Under the pieces are notes generated by a model that worked only from the letters and a program-made list of their open reading frames with translations, was not told the origin of the DNA and ran no database searches. Position numbers and translations under genes: made by a program. Positions 38,984 to 46,100 of a DNA stretch of 64,000 nt are shown piece after piece. This DNA is from Flavobacterium sp. IB48. GTDB taxonomy: Bacteria; Bacteroidota; Bacteroidia; Flavobacteriales; Flavobacteriaceae. The first letter of the stretch is position 1. Each line of letters begins with the position of its first letter. The stretch is taken from contig NZ_JAEFCA010000003.1 of the NCBI RefSeq assembly GCF_016405855.1, positions 306,253 to 370,252 on the forward strand, given 5' to 3'.

Positions 38984-39388
38984 AATTATATTTTGTTTCA
39001 GGTTTAATGTTTCAAGTTTTGAAATCTATAACCTCTATTATCTTTCTTCTTTCTTCTTGCTAAATAAAAAAACCTCTTTGCCTTTCTCCTCTAAGAAAAA
39101 CGGACGAATAGTTTGTTCTTTGTCTGTCTGAATTATTTCTGATTCTATTTTATTGAAAGAATCCCCAAATTCTCTTAACAATCAAATCAAAAAGAAAACA
39201 AACTTTTCAAAACACATTTCTATTTGCACTGGCTTTATCAGAGTGTGGAACATCAGATTGTAAAATCCTAATTTCACTGACAAAGACAAATCAGTTTTTT
39301 CTAATGGTCATCTTTTTAAGAGTGATGGTCTCTACTGTTACAGGTTTTTGAGACCCGTCGACTTACCGGATTCGTCCAACCGAAACGC
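38984..39388 (-). other. Long 5' region before the slipin gene, with hairpin
   Basis: About 400 nt without a protein gene between the tRNA-like elements and slipin. It contains one clear stem, GGTCTC/GAGACC (around 39326-39354), with related sequence beside it. A degenerate T-arm-like CGGTTGGACGAATCCGG lies at 39366-39382 on the minus strand. The rest is A/T-rich without recognised features. It is probably transcribed from the promoter at 39683-39720. Confidence 0.45.
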
Positions 39389-39456
39389 GTTCGGTGCAGG
39401 ATTCGAACCTGCATAACACATCCAATGCTCTATCCAAATTGAGCTACCACATTACT
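39389..39456 (-). pseudogene. tRNA-like sequence lacking an intact anticodon arm
   Basis: On the minus strand a good D-arm (TAGCTC-AATTTGGATA-GAGC) and a perfect T-arm (GCAGG-TTCGAAT-CCTGC) are separated by only TTGGATGTGTTAT-like sequence, too short for an anticodon stem-loop plus variable region. The acceptor ends pair poorly. Either a decayed tRNA or a deliberately reduced tRNA mimic. Confidence 0.6.
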
Positions 39457-39500
39457 GTGAATGGGATTCGAACCCACACCCCTCAGATCCCTTGTGCGAT
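39455..39500 (-). pseudogene. tRNA 3'-half-like sequence
   Basis: The T-arm GTGGG-TTCGAAT-CCCAT and acceptor-like TCACAGT are clear, but no matching D-arm precedes it. It abuts the tRNA-like element 39389-39456 head to tail. Confidence 0.5.
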
Positions 39501-39682
39501 AATTTTTTGGAAAACCATCAAAACCTCCAAACCAAGCTGCATAGAAAAACATAATACGCTTTCGCGAAAAGTCTGCTACAATAGTGCTATACAGAAACAC
39601 CCAACAAGGCTTGTTTGATATTTTTAATCAAAGTTTCCTTTGATATCATTTCATTTTTTAAAGAACGTTTTTTCTTCTTAAA

Positions 39683-39720
39683 CAAAGATTCAAATGATCC
39701 TGCGCAATTATTTTGCGCAG
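39683..39720 (-). promoter_or_regulatory. Shared operator-promoter of the RNA island, copy P1
   Basis: Minus strand: 21-bp dyad CTGCGCA-N7-TGCGCAG (39700-39720), 9 nt, then AATCTTTG (39683-39690). The same arrangement occurs at 55460-55496, 58381-58418 and 58469-58506. It would drive the tRNA-like/slipin unit. It resembles a terminator hairpin of the preceding ATP-grasp gene, but there is no T-run on the minus strand and the layout repeats at three other promoters. Confidence 0.72.
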
Positions 39721-39730
39721 GATATTTTTT

Positions 39731-40513
39731 TTAATTAATCCATTCTATAACCGTCGATAAATAAGCTTCTCTTACTTCATCAAATCGAGTTATGTTCGGA
39801 ATATGATTTACTTCTAATAAATATTTAGAACCATCTTTTGCAACGATATAATCATTTCCAATCATATCCATTTGCAGAGTTTCTTTTATATGAATTGTAT
39901 CTGCTAGCAAATCTTCATCAACAGGCATAAAACCTGCATTGTCAGGATGAATAGATTTTAACCAATCGTCTCCTTCTAATTTAATCTGCCAATAAACATC
40001 TCCAATCATCATGATACGAACGGCTTCTCCTTCATAATAAGGTTCAATTGTAGCCGTAAATTGGCTTTCCCATTCTCCTGTAAAACGATGTTTATTCTCG
40101 CCGCAATGCCAATTACCCCATTTGGCAACCGTATCATTGGCAATATTTACAGAAGCTCCTGCACTTATAAACCCACGAGGTGCACTAAATTTTGAAAGAG
40201 ATAATGCTTTTACCAAACACGGAATCTTAAATCGGCAATCCAACATTGCTGCCGCATTCGGATAACAGTCTCCTCGCCAAATTGCTAAACCAGTAATAAA
40301 ATCGAAATCATTATCGTAAATTCCGTAATAAACCACTTTATCAACCGGAAGCATTCCAACTCCATTTGTTTTTTCCATATAAAGCACTCCATCTTTTACT
40401 ACGATTTTAGGAATAGACTGATGCCAAATAATGTGTCCTGAATAATTGGCTTTTATAACATCATATTCTTCTTGTTCTATGCCAACTAAGGCTATTCTAT
40501 TGTAGGTTTCCAT
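39731..40513 (-). CDS. ATP-grasp family protein
   Basis: A 260-residue protein with ATP-grasp features: YYEGEAVRIMMIGDVYWQIKLEG (~158-180), and a metal-binding E-x-N in LLEVNHIPNITRF near the C-terminus. It is compact, lacking an obvious separate N-terminal domain. ATP-grasp enzymes ligate a carboxylate to an amine or thiol through an acyl-phosphate; relatives occur in ter-type stress operons. It follows the exonuclease paralogue 2 gene (12-nt gap) and is last in the unit tRNA-likes - RNA ligase - exonuclease - ATP-grasp. Substrate unknown. Confidence 0.75.
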   Translation of the reverse strand: METYNRIALVGIEQEEYDVIKANYSGHIIWHQSIPKIVVKDGVLYMEKTNGVGMLPVDKVVYYGIYDNDFDFITGLAIWRGDCYPNAAAMLDCRFKIPCLVKALSLSKFSAPRGFISAGASVNIANDTVAKWGNWHCGENKHRFTGEWESQFTATIEPYYEGEAVRIMMIGDVYWQIKLEGDDWLKSIHPDNAGFMPVDEDLLADTIHIKETLQMDMIGNDYIVAKDGSKYLLEVNHIPNITRFDEVREAYLSTVIEWIN

Positions 40514-40525
40514 TTTTTTAATTTA

Positions 40526-41074
40526 TTATTTCTTTAAAACTTTATGCAGCAATTTGGCTGCATTGTAAGCATCATCCGCTCCATTATGATTCTCTCCTTC
40601 AAAAGATTCTCCTATCAACTCTAGCTCTTTCAATAATCCTTTAGGTTTCTCCTGAAGGTAAACTAAATTAAAAAGTGTCTTTATATTCAAATAGTCATTT
40701 CTAAATGGGTTTTCAATTGCTTTTGATTTACATTCTTGTTCTAATATTTCTTTATCAAAATCGCCATAACCTGCAAATGTTCTATACTTTGCCGAATACT
40801 TGGAATTAATTTTCTTCAATGCTTTCTCAAGAGAAGTTCCTTCTATCTGTAGTTTTTCATTTGTAATTCCAGTTAATTGGCTACAAAAAGAAGAAACTTG
40901 AGAAACTTCTGGTTTGATATAAAAACTTTGTTTATCTTCAATTTTTCCAGACGATAATATTAACTTGCATACTCCTATCTCGATAATTTCTCTCTGATTT
41001 AAGAGTGTTTCCTCCTTAGATTCCCAGCAAGTTGCTTCAATATCAATCACTATAATTTTATCATATAACACCAT
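40526..41074 (-). CDS. ERI-1/KapD-like DEDDh 3'-5' exonuclease (paralogue 2)
   Basis: A 182-residue paralogue of the exonuclease at 35853-36398: Asp and Glu in VIDIEATCWES, an Asp in FAGYGDFDKE, and a HNGADDAYNAAKLL end motif. The ATG at 41074 is chosen since the upstream extension to 41161 is low-complexity. It lies between the RNA ligase and the ATP-grasp gene. Two such enzymes in one island suggest that trimming of RNA 3' ends is part of its job. Confidence 0.88.
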   Translation of the reverse strand: MVLYDKIIVIDIEATCWESKEETLLNQREIIEIGVCKLILSSGKIEDKQSFYIKPEVSQVSSFCSQLTGITNEKLQIEGTSLEKALKKINSKYSAKYRTFAGYGDFDKEILEQECKSKAIENPFRNDYLNIKTLFNLVYLQEKPKGLLKELELIGESFEGENHNGADDAYNAAKLLHKVLKK

Positions 41075-41218
41075 GATTTCTAAATTCTTAATTATTATTT
41101 TTAAATAAACACACAATTTCCCGATACTTTCTTTTTTTTGAAATTGCTGTTCGCATCTCATAAAAATACCCGAACTGACGGACTGCTAATCTCTAATAAC
41201 TCTTTACTATTACTATTA

Positions 41219-41791
41219 CTATTCATTAAGCACCACTTTCATTCGTTTAATACCAAAATCTGATTTCCTTAATTTGCACATTCTTTCATCTGAAATGTGA
41301 TGGAAAACAATCCCTTCAATGTCATTCTCTGATAAGAATACTTCTAAATCCTTAAAATCAAGACTTACAAAATCAAGTATTTCACTTCCGTGTTTTACCA
41401 ATGTATGTTTCTCAAAATTTTCAGAGTTACCTTGAACTTTTGGTCCACATAATTCGTAGGTTCCGTCAACTTTACTTTCTAATCCATCAAAACCTTCAAA
41501 AAAATGTTTGTCCTCCGATTTTGAACGGTCGCATTTTAACCAGTGTGGATGATGACCTGATTTTGGATCAGCTTCCTGACAAGGAATTGCACCCATCGGG
41601 ATTGCTCTTCCTTTTTTAGCATCAAACCTTTTAAATATTTCACCGCCTATAATCGCTGCCGATGTACCATCAAATTTTCTAGTTGCAATGGCTTCTCCAT
41701 CAAAAACCCATTTGTTTTCAATATTAATTTTATCTACTACCCTTCCTAAATCATTAGGATCTTTGGCGAATAATGTGCTTATCTTTTTCAT
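41219..41791 (-). CDS. ATP-dependent RNA ligase (KxDG nucleotidyltransferase)
   Basis: A 190-residue RNA ligase of the small bacterial type (DUF5565/RNA ligase 1-like). Motif I is Lys39-Phe-Asp-Gly in ATRKFDGTS, where the lysine takes AMP. ELCGPKVQGN matches the motif III area, EGIVFHH motif IV, and KLRKSDFGIKR motif V. There is no extra domain. Such ligases seal 5'-phosphate/3'-OH ends, complementing RtcB, which joins 3'-phosphate (or cyclic phosphate) and 5'-OH ends. Four tRNA-like genes lie immediately upstream on the same strand, the nearest 27 nt away. Confidence 0.88.
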   Translation of the reverse strand: MKKISTLFAKDPNDLGRVVDKINIENKWVFDGEAIATRKFDGTSAAIIGGEIFKRFDAKKGRAIPMGAIPCQEADPKSGHHPHWLKCDRSKSEDKHFFEGFDGLESKVDGTYELCGPKVQGNSENFEKHTLVKHGSEILDFVSLDFKDLEVFLSENDIEGIVFHHISDERMCKLRKSDFGIKRMKVVLNE

Positions 41792-41817
41792 CGTATATTT
41801 TTTAATTTTTCATTTTG

Positions 41818-41903
41818 TACAGGAAGAGTCCCGATAGCTATCGGGGCGAACTCTCAGGAAACTGATCCTAAATCAGCCGTGTTTACCATTTCACCATTCC
41901 TGC
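41818..41903 (-). tRNA. tRNA-Leu(UAG)-like element with a palindrome inserted in the T-loop
   Basis: Minus strand: acceptor GCAGGAA/TTCCTGT, TG, D-stem GTG/CAC around AAATGGTAAA, anticodon stem GCTGA/TCAGT with loop TTTAGGA (anticodon TAG). The first 40 nt follow bacterial tRNA-Leu(UAG) closely. However, the long variable arm of a class II tRNA is missing, and the T-loop TTCG...A is interrupted by CCCGATAGCTATCGGG (41830-41845), a perfect palindrome. It cannot be a normal translational tRNA. Confidence 0.7.
41830..41845. repeat. 16-bp perfect palindrome inside the tRNA-Leu-like T-loop
   Basis: CCCGATAGCTATCGGG, self-complementary over its full length. It replaces the normal T-loop residues of the surrounding tRNA-like sequence. 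Confidence 0.9.
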
Positions 41904-41913
41904 ATTTTTTTTA

Positions 41914-42119
41914 AGTTTCTAAGTTGCTGAGATGCTAAGGGACTAAGTTTTTTTAACTTTTAAATCCGAATCTTAGCAACTTTAAAAACCATTTCATTTG
42001 TCTGGGAAGCAGGATTCGAACCTGCGACCTCCCGCATCCAAAGCGGGTAAACAACCTCCGTTATCTTCCCAGGTCTATTTAAGTACCTTAGAATCTTAGT
42101 GTCTCAGCAACTTAGAAAC
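41914..42119. repeat. Inverted repeats flanking the tRNA-Pro-like element
   Basis: GTTTCTAAGTTGCTGAGA... (41914-41947) on the left and its inverted relative ...TCTCAGCAACTTAGAAAC (42086-42119) on the right enclose the tRNA-Pro-like gene. Related CTAAG-rich arms flank the palindromic element at 53843-53940. Confidence 0.7.
42001..42072 (-). tRNA. tRNA-Pro(UGG)-like element
   Basis: Acceptor CTGGGAA/TTCCCAG (7 bp), anticodon stem CCCGC/GCGGG with loop TTTGGAT (anticodon TGG), variable AGGTC, T-arm GCAGG-TTCGAAT-CCTGC. The D-arm is weak (AAC/GTT around GGAGGTT). Loop position 38 is T. Detectable as a tRNA but atypical. Confidence 0.72.
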
Positions 42120-42129
42120 TTTAAAAAAG

Positions 42130-42202
42130 CGGCTCATACGGGAGTCGAACCCGTTTCTCCCGAGAGACAGTCGGGAAGGTTAGCCAGTAACCCCAATGAG
42201 CC
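42130..42202 (-). tRNA. tRNA-Asp(GUC)-like element with U37
   Basis: Acceptor GGCTCAT/ATGAGCC, D-stem GGTT/AACC, anticodon stem CCCGA/TCGGG with loop CTGTCTC (anticodon GTC), T-arm ACGGG-TTCGACT-CCCGT. All stems are intact, but position 37 is U instead of a purine, unusual for a decoding tRNA, and the D-arm differs from ordinary tRNA-Asp. Confidence 0.75.
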
Positions 42203-42221
42203 AGTTCCTTCTAGAGAACAA

Positions 42222-42297
42222 GTGATTTTGGAAGGATTCGAACCTTCGACCATCTGCTTAGAAGGCAGACGCTCTATCCAACTGAGCTACAAAATCA
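42222..42297 (-). tRNA. tRNA-Arg(UCU)
   Basis: Acceptor TGATTTT/AAAATCA, D-arm GCTC-AGTTGGATA-GAGC, anticodon stem TCTGC/GCAGA with loop CTTCTAA (anticodon TCT), T-arm GAAGG-TTCGAAT-CCTTC. It is the most normal of the island's tRNAs, although the U1-A72 pair is uncommon. First of four tRNA(-like) genes leading into the RNA ligase gene. Confidence 0.85.
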
Positions 42298-42310
42298 TTT
42301 ATTTTTGGGC

Positions 42311-42340
42311 ATAAAAAAAGCACCTGATCAAAGGTGCTTT
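42311..42340 (-). terminator. Terminator after the 31-codon reading frame
   Basis: Minus strand: stem AAAGCACCT/AGGTGCTTT (GATCAA-region loop) followed by seven T. Confidence 0.85.
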
Positions 42341-42366
42341 ACAAAATTCAACGTGATATAACTATC

Positions 42367-42462
42367 CTATTGCCTATATTGATGCACCTGCATTGCGAAA
42401 CGTCCAAGATCGAATCTTGCGTTTAGTGGTAATCCGTATGATATTTTATTTTGTAAAGCCAT
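42367..42462 (-). CDS. 31-residue peptide of unknown function
   Basis: ATG at 42462, stop TAG at 42367; peptide begins MALQNKISYGLPLN and ends MQVHQYRQ. It has its own promoter (42532-42564, TTTG-N21-TATCTTTG), a ~70-nt leader with a 7-bp hairpin, and a terminator 27 nt after the stop, so the unit is complete. No family recognised. It may be a real small protein, or the transcript may act as an RNA of about 220 nt. Confidence 0.5.
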   Translation of the reverse strand: MALQNKISYGLPLNARFDLGRFAMQVHQYRQ

Positions 42463-42502
42463 TTTTATATGCTGTATTATATTTTAAAATTCTTGTTATT
42501 AT

Positions 42503-42521
42503 TTGAAACGCTGTGTTTCAA
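42503..42521 (-). other. Hairpin in the leader of the 31-codon gene
   Basis: TTGAAAC-ACAGC-GTTTCAA on the minus strand, a perfect 7-bp stem between the promoter and the start codon. Confidence 0.6.
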
Positions 42522-42531
42522 TTTTGTTTGG

Positions 42532-42564
42532 CAAAGATAAAGTCGAAAAAATCATATTTCCAAA
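42532..42564 (-). promoter_or_regulatory. Promoter of the 31-codon gene
   Basis: Minus strand TTTG (42561-42564), 21 nt, TATCTTTG (42532-42539): an excellent match to the Flavobacterium consensus. Confidence 0.75.
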
Positions 42565-42856
42565 TATTTTTTAAGATTATTTTTCTGATTATCAATTAGT
42601 TACATCTTAAATTAAAACAAAGAAATTCCTGTCCGCAAACTGATGCAGATCTCTATTTTGTATCAAATGACTGTTACTCATCAGATTACTTTCCAATACT
42701 ATATTTCTCTATTTTGATTAATCATTAAACATTTTGGTCAATTATTTTTTTAGTTTTTTTTAATTATGGTTTGTTTTTCTATCATTCTAAACATCTTTTT
42801 TGTCACACTGAGCGAAGTCAAAGTGCTTTTTAAACGAAGTCAAAGTTGCTTTAAAA

Positions 42857-42892
42857 CAAAAAAAGCGCCCTACTTTGAGGACGCTTTTTTAT
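42857..42892 (-). terminator. Terminator after the 32-codon reading frame (works in both directions)
   Basis: Stem AAGCGTCC/GGGCGCTT (one G-T pair) with an 8-nt loop and T-runs on both strands. The gap from here to the promoter at 42564 holds only a GTCACACTGAGCGAAGTC-type dispersed repeat (42806-42830) and A/T-rich sequence. Confidence 0.8.
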
Positions 42893-42917
42893 TTTATGAT
42901 GAGTTTGACTCTAAATT

Positions 42918-43016
42918 TTACATTTCAATTTCATAAAAATACATATTGCATCCTGATACTTTAGCCGGAAGTGATCCTGCTAAGTGGTCAAAATATTTTG
43001 CAATTGAAAGTCTCAT
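42918..43016 (-). CDS. 32-residue peptide of unknown function
   Basis: ATG at 43016, TAA at 42918; peptide begins MRLSIAKYFDHLAGSLP and ends FYEIEM. A TACATTTG box at 43047-43054 lies 30 nt upstream of the ATG, and a strong terminator lies 26 nt beyond the stop. The layout mirrors the 31-codon unit next door, although the peptides are not alike. No family recognised. Confidence 0.5.
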   Translation of the reverse strand: MRLSIAKYFDHLAGSLPAKVSGCNMYFYEIEM

Positions 43017-43046
43017 CTGTATTTTTCTGTTTTTAAATTATGGGAA

Positions 43047-43054
43047 CAAATGTA
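43047..43054 (-). promoter_or_regulatory. -7 box for the 32-codon gene
   Basis: TACATTTG on the minus strand fits TAnnTTTG. A TTG occurs upstream but at a longer spacing than usual. Confidence 0.5.
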
Positions 43055-43122
43055 ATATTTTATTTCTTAATTTAACATTTTACAATAAAAATGTTAAAAT
43101 TATTATTTCCAAAACTTAACTA

Positions 43123-46100
43123 TTAAGCATACGTCTTATCAATCTGACTTAAAATAGTCGGATCCTGAATTTCATTATCTTTCGCAAACAATAAAACTTT
43201 AGACATAACCTCAGCCGATTTAGGATCATCATCTGCAAATGGAAGGAATAAACGTCCTCTGTGTTGCGAATGAATTGGCAATATCGATAAATATTTACCT
43301 GGCATCTGATGTACAACCGCACTTCCTAAATGAACGCTAAACTCTGCCAATTGTCCTTTGATGATGGCATGGTTTCCAGTAATTTCAACATTCTTGATTT
43401 TGAATAAACGCAATGTTTCTCTTAACAATACTGCTCTCATCTCGATAGAAGAATGGCTCGCTTCTGGATCAACGCCACCAACGTGGGCAACGCTTACCAC
43501 CAAATCAATATCGCGCATTACTTCTGAGAAAATCCTCGGATTGATATCTTCAAAAGCAATGTTTTTATAATCTTTTAAAGAATGGAATTCGATAGTTTCT
43601 AAAGTCGGACTCTCAACATCTGCAGGCGAAAACCAATCTGCCATCGCGTACATTTTTACCTGATAGCCTTCTTTATGGAAAACTTTCTGTAATCCTTCTT
43701 CGTAATCTACTTTCCAGCCTCTTGTTTTCAATAAAGCCAAAGTTTGATTCGGTTGAACTTGATGCCCTGCATAACGTCTTGAAACCGATTTCTCTTTCAA
43801 TTCATCTGGCGTTGGAACATACAATTCTCTAAAAATCTGTTTAAAAGGCTGCTGCAATTTATTATCAAAACAATATTTCTGGTAATCGACCCAAACATTA
43901 TTTTTATGCAAATCGAAACAGTGTGCAATTCTAAAAGTCTGCTTTCCGTTTAACGAAATCATTTCTCCTAAACCGGTAACTAAACTTCCATCGACATAAA
44001 AACCAATCTGATTGTCATTAGAAATAAAAACTAATTTTTCTAGATGCTTTGAAATAATTGGATGTTCGAAAAGGTTTTGCATTTCTGCGAATAAAAACTC
44101 GTCGCCGCGAATCATACTTTCTTCCAAACCTTTTCTCGAACGAGTCCATTGCTCACGCATGGTTTTTCGGTAATTGGTCAATTCCAAAATGCCTTTATCT
44201 TTTTTGTATTTCGGCGGAATCGATTTTAATTCTTTTCCTGCTTTATAGGTAACCAAATCAGCTTTTCCTTCATTATTGATAATCAAACTAATTGTAACAT
44301 CGTCTAAAACCACTTCGGTTTCTTTTGATAATATATTTTGAACTTGTTTGGTTTCCATTGCCCAAGTCAAACGAACTGGATCTGGATAACCTGCATTTCT
44401 AGCTAAGTTTTCTAAAGCCACACGAATCGCCAAAGCTTCACTCGCTTGTTTCATCGAGCCAAACTCTTTGCTTTCTTTTTTAAACTGCTGTAAATATTCG
44501 TAACGCGCCAAAATATCTTTTTCTGGACTTGTTTTACTTAACGGAACCAATCCATAAACTCTTAAATAATCTTGATCTCGTTTGTCTTTTACTTTGGCAG
44601 TAACTTCTCTAATTTTTAAATCTCCTGTAATCGTATCAGCGTATAATCTAGCACGTCTGTGACCGTTTCCGTCTGTTACATATTTGGCAGATTCGTATAA
44701 AAGTTCCCATTTGGCTTTTCCTAATTTCTTGTAGGCCGATGTAAACCAATCTTTATCTACAGCACCATCTTTAAAATCTTGCAAATCTAAAGTCGAAAAT
44801 CTCGCCGCCTCACTTTCTAATTCTGAATTTGTCGCGCTATAAGACGCTGTTTTGGTATGCGCATGAAACCACCAAATTCCTTCATCCAGACCATTCCAAT
44901 CCAAATAAGTGCTGATAAACTTTTGCCATTGAGGCGCATAAATAGCTGTCTGAATCAGTCTTTCTTCAGAGATTTTAGCTTTTTTAATTAAAGCATTAAA
45001 ACTTTCCTGCGTATCAGTTTCTAACGGATAACATCTTTTCAATAAGAAACTAAATAATTTCTGTTTCGTTAAATCGGTGTAACTCCATGAATAAATATAC
45101 CCTTTGTACAAACTTGCTTTTCCAAGCGCAGTAATCAATTCGACTAAGCGGTTGGCTCCAAAAATCTTCTGGAAACTCTGAACTAAATGTGTTACCGCAG
45201 TATTAGAATCGCCTCTTTTAACCTCAACATCCAAAAATGTTTCACGAATTTTATCTATCATCGAAACTAAGAATGGAAATCTAACCAATAAGTCTTCGCT
45301 TCCTTGATTTCTGTAATTTCTATTTCCGCCTGTTAAAAATGAAATTCTTTCTGGATCCAAAATACCTTCATACAATTCACCTTCGGTAATTAACTTTTGT
45401 TCAAATGCAGCGCTATATAACTGAACAAAAGGTTTGCAGTACGAAATATTTTTTTCCAGTCCATTTAACTGTCTCCATCTGTACAGATTCCATATCTTAA
45501 TTTCTTGTTCTGCAGTTACGTTTCCTAAGTCAATTCTGTTTAGATAAACATCAAAAAAGTTCTGATTTTGCCAGCCGTTTCCCTTATTGTTATTGTAATA
45601 ATATTCATTTTTACCAGGCACATATTCAAACTCTTTTACAGATTCTGGAAGATCTGCATACAAAATGGCACAAGCGTCAATTAAGAAATCTGTTTTTTCT
45701 TCAAAAGCATATTTTACTTGCAGCGCATTCAAAATATTCAGAATCGCATTGTCCCAATCGTAACCTCTTTTGTTTGGATGAGGCAGTAATTCTTTATAAT
45801 AAAAAACATGTTTTTCGAGGAAATCACGCCAAATTTTACGGTCACAATTGCTTACAAATGTCAGTAAAAACAAATCTCGTTCTACTAAACCTGAATTTTT
45901 AAACCATTCTTCCCAAACTCCATACAACGGATAATTGGTTGCTGCCAATTCGGAATTCTTTTCGTCTTTTAGATTTTTTAATGGTCTAAAAGAATTCCCC
46001 AATAAAACCGTCGATTTGCTATTATCGTAGTTTTCAATTTCGTATTCGTAATTTCTGTTTTCTTCAAACAATTTATAAAGCTTCGCTATTTCGTCTTTAA

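Noticed and set aside
39693..39722. Simple terminator of the ATP-grasp gene
   Set aside because: No T-run follows on the minus strand, and the same dyad with the same distance to an ATCTTTG box recurs at three promoters, so an operator explains it better. It might still act as a terminator for plus-strand transcripts.
42779..42860. Small RNA gene
   Set aside because: GTCACACTGAGCGAAGTC-type sequence is a common dispersed repeat in this group; no promoter was found.
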